Below are positions 1 through 5,024 of a stretch of DNA of 5,024 nt, one piece after another. The number at the start of each line of letters is the position of its first letter. The stretch's first letter is position 1. Made by a program: the position numbers and the translations under genes. The notes under the pieces are model-generated. The model had not been told where the DNA came from. It worked only from the letters and a program-made list of their open reading frames with translations, and searched no databases. Source of the stretch: Pseudomonadota bacterium (GTDB lineage: Bacteria > Pseudomonadota > Alphaproteobacteria > Caulobacterales > Caulobacteraceae); assembly GCA_023424215.1 (NCBI GenBank), contig JAFAEC010000094.1, positions 1 to 5,024 on the forward strand, in the 5' to 3' direction.

Positions 1-370
1 GCCCCGGCCATCGACCCGGCCGGGGCAACGTCCGGCCACTGGCCAGCAGGGCCGCGGGTCCGCGCCCCAGGCCGTCGGCCGCGCCTCGCTGCAGGCGCTG
101 GCGGCGCAGGTCACGCCGCACTGGACCGTCAACTGCGACCTGCCCGGCGCCGACGACCTGACCATCGGCGTGCGCGTGACCCTCGACGAAAGCGGCCGCA
201 TCGTCGGATCGCCCCGTCTGACCCAGAGCCGCAGCGACCCCGCCTGGCGGGCCGCCTCGGACGGCGTGGTGCGCGCGATCCGCGCGGCGGCGCCTTTCGA
301 CATGCCTTCGGGATACGAACGGCAGGAGATCCCGTTCTCCTTCCGCACGGCGACCATGTGCGGCGGCTGA
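1..370 (+). CDS. tolA: TolA, C-terminal part (5' end outside window)
   Basis: This is the 3' end of a gene read in the frame starting at base 2; about 122 residues are visible. The first 30 or so are rich in Pro, Gln, Arg and Gly, as in the variable linker of TolA. From visible residue 30 a compact alpha/beta domain follows: LQALAAQVTPHW, then IGVRVTLDESGRIVG, a helix with AWRAASDGVVRAIRAAAPF, and a last strand IPFSF. This is the TonB/TolA C-terminal fold, which in TolA reaches the outer-membrane side and binds TolB. Two cysteines are visible, at residue 45 (NCDLP) and residue 120, three from the end, and may form a disulfide. The GTG at 170 is internal, because the open frame runs upstream of it through domain sequence. 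tolB follows after 115 bases. The N-terminal membrane helix and long helical domain lie outside the window. The TolA call rests on the domain plus the tolB-pal context; a TonB-like relative is the less likely alternative. Confidence 0.85.
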   Translation, partial: PRPSTRPGQRPATGQQGRGSAPQAVGRASLQALAAQVTPHWTVNCDLPGADDLTIGVRVTLDESGRIVGSPRLTQSRSDPAWRAASDGVVRAIRAAAPFDMPSGYERQEIPFSFRTATMCGG

Positions 371-383
371 CGGAAACCGACTG

Positions 384-401
384 TCAGGCTTCCGGGCCTG
401 A
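384..401 (+). repeat. Inverted repeat in the tolA-tolB spacer
   Basis: TCAGGC (384-389) and GCCTGA (396-401) are perfect reverse complements around a six-base spacer, and a T-G wobble could add a seventh pair. The hairpin begins 13 bases after the tolA stop. No T-run follows, so it is not a standard intrinsic terminator. It may be a weak pause, an mRNA processing or stability element, or chance. The rest of the 371-485 spacer shows no convincing -35/-10 pair, only the tolB ribosome binding site. Confidence 0.4.
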
Positions 402-474
402 AAGTCGCCGCAATCACGCCCAAGCTGGCCTCGACGACGGGGCGGGGCCAAGGTGGGCTTCAACGACCCGATCT

Positions 475-479
475 GGAGG
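475..479 (+). promoter_or_regulatory. Ribosome binding site of tolB
   Basis: GGAGG lies six bases before the ATG at 486. It fixes that ATG as the tolB start over the in-frame GTG at 453, which lies upstream of this site and would add eleven residues ahead of the signal peptide. Confidence 0.85.
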
Positions 480-485
480 TATTCG

Positions 486-1844
486 ATGCGTCTGACGATT
501 CTGCTGGCCTCGGTCGCCGTGCTCGCCATCGCCGGTCCCTCGGCGACGACCGCCCAGGAGCCGCAGCCGCAGCAGGAGGAGGTCGTCGTCGACCAGGGCG
601 TGCTGCGCCCCCTGCCCATCGCCGTCGCCAGCTTCGCCGGCCAGAACGGCGCCGAACTGTCCGGCGTCATCCGCGACGACCTGCGCCGTTCGGGCTATTT
701 CGAGCCGCTGGATCCGGCCAGCTTCATCGAGACCGGTCTGACCCTGGCCAACGCCCCCAACTTCCCGCAGTGGACCTCGATCGGGGCCCAGGCGGTGCTG
801 TACGGCGAGGTCACCCCCCGTCCGGACAACCGCAACGACTACGGCTTCCGCCTCTACGACCCCTACCGCCAGTGCCAGCTGGTGGCGTGGAAGTTCACCG
901 CCACGCCGCTGCAGTGGCGGCGCATCGGGCACAAGATCGCCGACATGGTCTACCAGCGGATGACCGGCGAGAGCGGCTTCTTCGACAGCCGCGTGGTCTT
1001 CGTTTCCGAGAGCGGCACCCAGCTGAACCGGCTGTCGCGCCTCGCCATCTCGGACCAGGACGGCCACGACCCGGTGTTCCTGACGCAGGGCGACGAGATC
1101 ATCATGTCGCCGCGATTCTCGATGAGCGACCCCAACGAGATCACCTACGTCGCGCTGGGCAAGGACTACAGCCGCATCTACCTGCTCAACCTGTCGACCA
1201 ACCGTCGCGAGAGCCTGGGCGAGTTCGACGGCCAGGTGCTGGCCCCGCGCTTCTCGAACGACGGTTCGAAGCTGGCCTTCTCGATTATCCGCGGCGGCAA
1301 TACCGACATCTATGTGATGGACCTGAGCAGCCGGCAACTGCGCCGCCTGACCTCCGACCCGGGCATCGACACCTCGCCCTCGTTCAGCCCGGACGGATCG
1401 CAGATCGTCTTCACCTCCGACCGCTCCGGCTCGGCCCGGCTCTACACCATGCGCGCCGACGGCTCCGGCCAGCGTCCGATCAGCCGCGGCGGCGGCATCT
1501 ACACGGCCCCGGCGTGGAGCCCGCGGGGCGACCTGATCGCCTTCACCAAGCAGGCCGGCGGACGCTTCTCGACCGGCGTCATGCGCACCGACGGCTCGGG
1601 CGAGCGGATCCTGTCGTCCAGCTATTTCGAGGAAGGCCCGTCCTGGGCGCCGAACGGTCGCTACATCATGTTCGCCCGTCAGGCCCCGGGCGGCGACACC
1701 CGGCTGTGGACCGTCGACCTGTCCGGCCGCGTGGTCAGTCAGGCCGGCTATCCCGGTCGCGGTTCCGACCCGGCGTGGTCGCCGCTGCTCGACGAGCAGC
1801 CCACCCGCCTCGCCGCAACCGGCCCGGACGCCTGTCCGACCTGA
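486..1844 (+). CDS. tolB: TolB, periplasmic beta-propeller of the Tol-Pal complex
   Basis: This 452-residue protein is near the usual TolB length. A Sec signal peptide fills residues 1 to about 23 (MRLT, a hydrophobic core, then TTA before Q24). The N-terminal TolB domain spans about residues 33-145, starting with EVVVDQGVLRPLPIAVASF, then GYFEPLDPASFIE and WTSIGAQAVLYGEV. The C-terminal six-bladed propeller follows, with PD40-type repeats visible near 209 (PRFS), 245 (PRFSNDGSKLAFS), 288 (PSFSPDGSQIVFTSDR), 332 (PAWSPRGDLIAF), 375 (PSWAPNGRYIMFAR) and 419 (PAWSPLL). The conserved SRLAISDQDG motif is at about 194-203. In E. coli the mature N-terminus binds TolA and the propeller binds Pal, linking inner-membrane energy to the outer membrane. 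Only two cysteines are present, C130 and C450, the latter three residues from the C-terminus. The flanking spacers of 115 and 122 bases are long for an operon, so added promoters or processing are possible, though none is obvious. Confidence 0.97.
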   Translation: MRLTILLASVAVLAIAGPSATTAQEPQPQQEEVVVDQGVLRPLPIAVASFAGQNGAELSGVIRDDLRRSGYFEPLDPASFIETGLTLANAPNFPQWTSIGAQAVLYGEVTPRPDNRNDYGFRLYDPYRQCQLVAWKFTATPLQWRRIGHKIADMVYQRMTGESGFFDSRVVFVSESGTQLNRLSRLAISDQDGHDPVFLTQGDEIIMSPRFSMSDPNEITYVALGKDYSRIYLLNLSTNRRESLGEFDGQVLAPRFSNDGSKLAFSIIRGGNTDIYVMDLSSRQLRRLTSDPGIDTSPSFSPDGSQIVFTSDRSGSARLYTMRADGSGQRPISRGGGIYTAPAWSPRGDLIAFTKQAGGRFSTGVMRTDGSGERILSSSYFEEGPSWAPNGRYIMFARQAPGGDTRLWTVDLSGRVVSQAGYPGRGSDPAWSPLLDEQPTRLAATGPDACPT

Positions 1845-1852
1845 ACCCGACG

Positions 1853-1866
1853 GAGCCCCTGGGCTC
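1853..1866 (+). repeat. Short palindrome in the tolB-pal spacer
   Basis: GAGCCC (1853-1858) and GGGCTC (1861-1866) are perfect reverse complements separated by two bases, starting eight bases after the tolB stop. As RNA this gives a five-pair stem with a four-base loop. The next bases are AAACCTGCG, so no T-run and no standard terminator. A second small inverted repeat, GGGCC/GGCCC at 1935-1947, lies just upstream of the pal ribosome binding site. In sequence this GC-rich both could be chance. I see no clear promoter in the 1845-1966 spacer. Confidence 0.35.
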
Positions 1867-1955
1867 AAACCTGCGTTATCGCGACTGGCGAAAGGGCTGG
1901 CGCGACAGTACCCAACCCTTACAGCAAAGCCGAGGGGCCGCTGGCCCGGCATCCT

Positions 1956-1960
1956 GGAGA
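1956..1960 (+). promoter_or_regulatory. Ribosome binding site of pal
   Basis: GGAGA lies six bases before the ATG at 1967 and nine before a second in-frame ATG at 1970. Both starts are well placed and differ by one methionine, with no effect on the mature lipoprotein. Confidence 0.75.
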
Positions 1961-1966
1961 CGACCG

Positions 1967-2527
1967 ATGATGAAGCCCTCGAACCTCGTCCGCCTCGCGG
2001 CGATCGGCGCCGCCGCGGCGGCCTTCGCCGCCTGCACGCCGCGGCCGGCGGCCGACTCGCCGGCGGGCAACGACATTCCCTCCGCCGACGCCAATCCGCA
2101 GTATCCGGGCGCGGGGGCCGGCAATGTCGACGGCGGCGCCCTCGGCGCGGCCGCGCCGGGCTCGGAGCAGGACTTCGTCGTCAATGTCGGCGACCGGGTC
2201 TATTTCGACCTCGACAGCTACCAGGTCCGTCCCGAGGCCTATCCGCGCCTCGACGCCCAGGTGGCCTGGCTGCAGCGCTATCCGAACGTGACCGTGCGCA
2301 TCGAGGGCAACGCCGACGAACGCGGCACCCGCGAGTACAACCTGGCGCTCGGCGCGCGCCGGGCGGAGTCGGTCCGCACCTACCTCGTCGAGCGCGGCGT
2401 CAACGCCGCCCGCATCGACACCATCAGCTACGGCAAGGAGCGGCCGATCGCCGCCGGCTCCAACGAGGAGGCCTGGGCCCGCAACCGCAACGCCCACACC
2501 GCCATCGTCTCCGGCGCCGTGCGCTGA
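1967..2527 (+). CDS. pal: Pal, peptidoglycan-associated outer-membrane lipoprotein
   Basis: The product is 186 residues from the first of two adjacent ATG codons. A lipoprotein signal peptide (MMKPSNLVRL, then an Ala-rich core) ends in AFAAC, making Cys23 the lipidated residue; Phe at -3 is less usual than Leu. A Gly/Ala/Pro-rich linker spans about 24-68. The OmpA-like peptidoglycan-binding domain fills about 73-182: VYFDLDSYQVRPEA, then VRIEGNADERGT, YNLALGARRAESVRTYL, ISYGKERP and ARNRNAHT. Asp117 and Arg132 are spaced 15 apart, like the Asp/Arg pair that binds diaminopimelate in characterised OmpA-like domains. Pal anchors the outer membrane to peptidoglycan and is pulled to the division site through TolB. 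In Caulobacter crescentus the Tol-Pal complex is reported as essential. The gene follows tolB by 122 bases and is closed by a strong terminator. Confidence 0.97.
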   Translation: MMKPSNLVRLAAIGAAAAAFAACTPRPAADSPAGNDIPSADANPQYPGAGAGNVDGGALGAAAPGSEQDFVVNVGDRVYFDLDSYQVRPEAYPRLDAQVAWLQRYPNVTVRIEGNADERGTREYNLALGARRAESVRTYLVERGVNAARIDTISYGKERPIAAGSNEEAWARNRNAHTAIVSGAVR

Positions 2528-2549
2528 CCGCGCCGACGGTATGGTCATG

Positions 2550-2580
2550 AAGGGCGCCCGCCTTGCGCGGGCGCCTTTTT
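2550..2580 (+). terminator. Intrinsic terminator after pal
   Basis: GGCGCCCGC (2553-2561) pairs perfectly with GCGGGCGCC (2567-2575) around the five-base loop CTTGC. Five T residues (2576-2580) follow at once, then CGTTT. An A-A-G just before the stem can pair further into the T-run. It begins about 22 bases after the pal stop, and is the only textbook rho-independent terminator in the window. It should end most transcription of tolA-tolB-pal. The reverse strand lacks a T-run after the stem, so it looks one-directional. Confidence 0.93.
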
Positions 2581-2620
2581 CGTTTCCGGCGCGGGCGGGT
2601 CTGGCTAGAAGAGCGAGGGA

Positions 2621-2627
2621 AAGGGGG
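2621..2627 (+). promoter_or_regulatory. Ribosome binding site of the DUF3667 gene
   Basis: AAGGGGG ends seven bases before the ATG at 2635, and a second purine run, GAGGGA, lies at 2615-2620. This supports ATG 2635 over the earlier in-frame TTG at 2563, which sits inside the terminator hairpin. The 54 bases between the terminator and this start are the natural place for a promoter. A CTAGAA at 2605-2610 is a weak -10 candidate, but I see no good -35. Confidence 0.6.
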
Positions 2628-2634
2628 CTTTCGC

Positions 2635-3756
2635 ATGAGCATGGAGGACGCCGGAGCGGCGGTCAGCGCGGGTCTCGTCGCGGGCGCGCTGGAGCGGCCG
2701 ACGGGTAGCGCCGGCGAGCATCACGGAACCTGTTCCGACTGCGGGGCCGAGACTTCGGGGAATTTCTGCGCCAACTGCGGCCAGCCGACCCACGTCCATC
2801 GCACCCTGCTCCACCTCGGCGAGGAGCTGCTCCACGGCGTCATGCATTTCGACGCCCGCATCTGGCGGACCCTGCCGCTGCTGGCCCTCAATCCCGGACG
2901 CCTGACCCGCGAATGGGTGCAGGGCGCGCGCACCCGCTACGTCTCGCCGCTGGCGCTGTTCCTGTTCACCATCTTCGTGACCTTCTTCATCCTCAGCTTC
3001 GTGCGCATGCCGGAGCCGGTGATGAGTCTCGCGAGCCAGCGCGCGACAGCCGAGGCCGCGCTGGACGAGGCCGCCGCCGAGGCCGAGCAGGCCCGCCAGC
3101 GCCTGGCCGCGCTCGAAAGCGAGGCGGCGCCCGAGCCCGGCGCCCTGGCCGAGGCGCGAGCGGCTCTCGCGGAGGCGACGGCTGATCGCGACGAGCTGGT
3201 GGGCGACATCGAGCGACTGACCGCCGCGGCGGGGCCCGACAACCGCGCCGACGGCCTCGCGCCGGGCGGCTGGCAGGCCGGGCTGAAGGACTGGGCCGTC
3301 GGAATCTACCAGTCCGAAGACGCCGGCCCCACGGCGAAGAAGATGGCCAAGAAGCTGCAGAACCCCGACCTGGCCGTCTACAAGCTGCAGCAGACGCTCT
3401 ACAAATTCGCCTTCCTGCTGGTGCCGCTGTCGATCCCCTTCATGGCGATCCTGTTCCTGCACCGCCGCCGGGTGACGCTCTACGATCACGGCGTCTTCGT
3501 GCTCTATTCGCTCACCTTCATGGCCATGCTGGGTCTGGCGGTCTGGGCGCTGGCGATGCTCAACGGCTGGGTGGGCGGCGTGGCGTGGATCGCCTCCTGC
3601 TTCATCGTGCCGGCGCACATCTTCGCCCAGCTGAAGGGCGCCTATTCGCTGTCCTGGTTTTCGGCGCTGTGGCGGTTCGTGTTCCTGATCCTGTTCTGCA
3701 ACATCGTCCTCGGCCTGTTCCTCTGGGCGGTGATCTGGCTCGGACTGGGCGTCTGA
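2635..3756 (+). CDS. DUF3667-type zinc-ribbon polytopic membrane protein, function unknown
   Basis: The product has 373 residues. A zinc ribbon sits at the N-terminus with C33-x2-C36 and C45-x2-C48 (CSDCGAE then FCANCGQ). Next is the signature recalled from DUF3667 proteins: a short helical stretch, NPGRLTREWVQGARTRYVSP at 86-105, and a first hydrophobic segment at about 105-123 (LALFLFTIFVTFFILSFV). Residues 132-200 form an Ala/Glu/Arg-rich predicted coiled coil, followed by a polar stretch with KKMAKK at 235-240. Four more hydrophobic segments lie at about 256-275, 285-309, 313-333 and 346-370. Arg277-279 after the second segment suggests that side is cytoplasmic. An inner-membrane site is inferred. 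The gene follows the pal terminator and precedes cpoB by 40 bases, so it probably shares a transcript with cpoB. It is not part of the familiar tol-pal order. Base use matches its neighbours, giving no sign of recent transfer. The family call is by recognition; I cannot assign a function. Confidence 0.8.
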   Translation: MSMEDAGAAVSAGLVAGALERPTGSAGEHHGTCSDCGAETSGNFCANCGQPTHVHRTLLHLGEELLHGVMHFDARIWRTLPLLALNPGRLTREWVQGARTRYVSPLALFLFTIFVTFFILSFVRMPEPVMSLASQRATAEAALDEAAAEAEQARQRLAALESEAAPEPGALAEARAALAEATADRDELVGDIERLTAAAGPDNRADGLAPGGWQAGLKDWAVGIYQSEDAGPTAKKMAKKLQNPDLAVYKLQQTLYKFAFLLVPLSIPFMAILFLHRRRVTLYDHGVFVLYSLTFMAMLGLAVWALAMLNGWVGGVAWIASCFIVPAHIFAQLKGAYSLSWFSALWRFVFLILFCNIVLGLFLWAVIWLGLGV

Positions 3757-3760
3757 CGCC

Positions 3761-3785
3761 TTGCGACGGCCGCAAATCGGTGGGA
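3761..3785 (+). promoter_or_regulatory. DUF3667-cpoB gap: small hairpin and weak ribosome binding site
   Basis: The 40-base gap holds a five-base inverted repeat, TTGCG (3761-3765) and CGCAA (3771-3775), then GGTGGGA at 3779-3785. The latter ends 11 bases before the cpoB ATG, a rather long spacing for a Shine-Dalgarno site. No T-run follows the hairpin, so nothing here appears to stop transcription between the two genes. The hairpin may be chance. Confidence 0.35.
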
Positions 3786-3796
3786 CCAAAACGACC

Positions 3797-4681
3797 ATGC
3801 TGAAGCTCCCCTCCACCCTTCGCTCGCGCAAGCTGATGGCCGCCGCCCTGGGCATCGCCCTCGTCGGAGCCGGCACCGTCGTCGTCGCGCAGACCGCGCC
3901 CATGGAGCCGATCCAGTGGGATCGCCGCCGGCTGGAGCAGCTGGACCGCAACGTCCGCCGCCTCGAGCGCGCCGTGACCCAGCGCAACGCCGCCGGCCAG
4001 CCGGTGCTGGTCGAGCCCGATCCCGAGGTCGTCGCCCTGCAGGGGCGGGTCGGCATCATGGACCGCCGGCTCTCGGACATGGAGGCTACGGTCCAGCGGG
4101 TGAACGCCGACCTCGAGCGCCTCACCTTCGCGCTCGACGAGGCCAACCGCGACAACGCCGCCATCGGCGCCCGTCTGCGCGACGCGGAAGCCCGCGTGCA
4201 GAGGCTTGAGGCCGCTGCCGAGCGCGAGGCCGAACTGAACTCGCCGATCCCGACCACCTCGCCGACCGGCGACGCCACCCGCGACCTCGCGGCCGCCGTG
4301 CGCCTCGCCGCCAGCGACCCGGCCCGCGGCGACAGGGCCCTGCAGACGGTGATCGCGGCCTGGCCCGACACGCCGCAGGCGCGTGAGGCGCACAGCCGGC
4401 TCGGCGACCTGCGCGTTTCGGCCGGCGACCATGCCGGCGCCGTTTCGGCCTACGCCTCGTCGCTGCAGGGCTGGCCGACCACCCCGTGGGCCGCCGCCAC
4501 CACCCTGGAGCTGGCCGCGGCGCTGAACGAGACCGACCGCAAGACCCAGGCTTGCGGGGCGCTGACCGAGTTCGCCAACCGCTATGCCGAGGACGCCAGT
4601 CCGGCGCTGCGGACGCGGGCGACCGAGCTGCGCACGCGCTTCGAATGCCCCGCCCCGCGGAGCGCGCGGAGAGGCGGCTGA
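3797..4681 (+). CDS. cpoB: CpoB/YbgF, Tol-Pal associated coiled-coil and TPR periplasmic protein
   Basis: This is a 294-residue protein. The ATG at 3797 gives a proper signal peptide: basic residues at R9, R11 and K12, a hydrophobic core, and cleavage after VVVA at residue 31. A TTG at 3761 would add only non-signal residues, and the ATG at 3836 would remove the basic region. Residues 40-148 are a predicted coiled coil in two parts, 41-62 and 76-148, separated by a Pro-containing break (QPVLVEPDPE). A Ser/Thr/Pro linker (149-160) leads to a TPR domain at about 162-285, with helices around TRDLAAAVRL, ALQTVIAAWPDTPQA, HSRLGDLRVSAGDHAGAVSAY, ATTLELAAALNE and ACGALTEFANRY. In E. coli, CpoB coordinates PBP1B peptidoglycan synthesis with Tol-driven outer-membrane constriction. 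Its only cysteines are C253 and C284, the latter near the C-terminus. The gene is separated from pal by the DUF3667 gene and a terminator, so it is probably not co-transcribed with pal. Its 3' end overlaps the tilS start. Confidence 0.93.
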   Translation: MLKLPSTLRSRKLMAAALGIALVGAGTVVVAQTAPMEPIQWDRRRLEQLDRNVRRLERAVTQRNAAGQPVLVEPDPEVVALQGRVGIMDRRLSDMEATVQRVNADLERLTFALDEANRDNAAIGARLRDAEARVQRLEAAAEREAELNSPIPTTSPTGDATRDLAAAVRLAASDPARGDRALQTVIAAWPDTPQAREAHSRLGDLRVSAGDHAGAVSAYASSLQGWPTTPWAAATTLELAAALNETDRKTQACGALTEFANRYAEDASPALRTRATELRTRFECPAPRSARRGG

Positions 4682-5024
4682 CCTCCGGCGCGCCGGCCTG
4701 GGTCGCGGCGGCGGAAGCCGTCCTCGACGCCCGCCTCGAAGCCGACGTGGACCGCCCGCTGGCCGTGGCCCTGTCCGGTGGCGGCGACTCCATGGCCCTG
4801 TTGCGCCTGACCTCCGACTGGGCCCGCAGTCGCGGCCGGCGGCTGCTCGCCCTGACCGTCGATCACGGCCTCAGTCCTGACAGCCCCGGCTGGAACGCCC
4901 TCGCCGAACGCGCCGCCCTGTCGACCGGGGCGGACTGGCGGCTGCTCCGCTGGACCGGGCCCAGGCCCGCGTCGGGCCTTCCCCATGCCGCCCGCCGCGC
5001 CCGCCACCGCCTGCTGGCCGAGGC
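4645..5024 (+). CDS. tilS: TilS, tRNA(Ile)-lysidine synthase, N-terminal part (3' end outside window)
   Basis: About 126 codons are open to the window end. TilS uses ATP and lysine to turn C34 of the CAU-anticodon isoleucine tRNA into lysidine, so that it reads AUA. The PP-loop ATP-binding motif SGGGDS is at residues 44-49 from ATG 4645, followed by MALLRL. A second conserved block, LTVDHGLSPDS, is at 70-80, and GLPHAARRARHRLLAE at 111-126 matches the family region with an Ala-Arg helix. The ATG overlaps the end of cpoB by 37 bases and has no clear ribosome binding site. A GGAGAGG at 4668-4674 lies inside the overlap, but the only codon just after it is CTG 4678, which is too close. The next in-frame GTG, at 4747, leaves only nine residues before the motif. 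ATG 4645 is therefore the best guess, giving an N-terminus a little long for the family. Overlap suggests translational coupling to cpoB. Confidence 0.93.
   Translation, partial: MPRPAERAERRLTSGAPAWVAAAEAVLDARLEADVDRPLAVALSGGGDSMALLRLTSDWARSRGRRLLALTVDHGLSPDSPGWNALAERAALSTGADWRLLRWTGPRPASGLPHAARRARHRLLAE

Noticed and set aside
453..485. GTG 453 as an earlier tolB start
   Set aside because: It lies upstream of the good GGAGG site at 475-479 and would bury the signal peptide behind eleven extra residues.
371..485. Possible small gene or promoter in the tolA-tolB spacer
   Set aside because: No start with a ribosome binding site leads a plausible small protein, and no -35/-10 pair stands out. 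Only the hairpin and the tolB binding site can be supported.
414..1952. Long open frame on the - strand opposite tolB
   Set aside because: It mirrors tolB codons in GC-rich DNA, has a low-complexity Arg/Gly/Ala/Val composition, and contains no recognisable domain. The + strand gene is certain.
770..1966. + strand open frame running through tolB and into pal as a possible fusion
   Set aside because: Inside tolB it is out of frame and reads as Arg/Pro/His-rich noise. It merely happens to stay open into the true pal frame, where the ribosome binding site and lipoprotein signal mark the real start.
2563..2634. TTG 2563 as an earlier start for the DUF3667 gene
   Set aside because: It lies within the loop of the pal terminator hairpin and has no ribosome binding site. 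ATG 2635 has one.
2605..4371. 588-codon open frame on the - strand opposite the DUF3667 gene and cpoB
   Set aside because: It spans two genes and the gap between them, is Arg/Ser/Gly/Gln-rich without motifs, and is the expected by-product of high GC at third codon positions.
3602..4432. Open frame on the - strand opposite the DUF3667 3' end and cpoB
   Set aside because: It has no domain, signal or start context, and the composition is that of a GC-rich shadow.

Overview
The window is a stretch of ordinary, very GC-rich chromosome (about 70% G+C by eye) carrying the Tol-Pal envelope cluster of an alphaproteobacterium. The protein sequences, the order tolA-tolB-pal-cpoB-tilS and the base composition suggest Caulobacterales, perhaps Brevundimonas or a relative; that assignment is by recognition, not by a search. 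All genes are on the + strand.

Layout: the 3' end of tolA (to 370), a 115-base spacer with a small hairpin, tolB (486-1844), a 122-base spacer with a small palindrome, pal (1967-2527), a strong intrinsic terminator (stem 2553-2575 plus T-run), a DUF3667-type zinc-ribbon membrane protein (2635-3756), cpoB/ybgF (3797-4681), and the 5' part of tilS (from about 4645, cut by the window end). There are no RNA genes, mobile elements, CRISPR arrays or attachment sites that I can see, and no gene-free stretch longer than 300 bases.

How the genes work together: TolA spans the periplasm from the inner membrane, TolB is the periplasmic beta-propeller that shuttles between TolA and Pal, and Pal is the outer-membrane lipoprotein that grips peptidoglycan. 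Together they pull the outer membrane inward at division. CpoB is the periplasmic coiled-coil/TPR protein that links Tol to peptidoglycan synthesis in E. coli. TilS is a cytoplasmic tRNA-modifying enzyme that commonly sits beside this cluster and has no known part in it.

The one departure from the familiar order is the DUF3667 gene between pal and cpoB. It lies just after the pal terminator, so DUF3667-cpoB-tilS looks like a transcription unit separate from tolA-tolB-pal. The protein joins an N-terminal four-cysteine zinc ribbon to about five membrane segments, with a long Ala/Glu-rich coiled coil after the first segment. Its function is unknown and it is the best lead here. I found no clear sign of a wholly new system.
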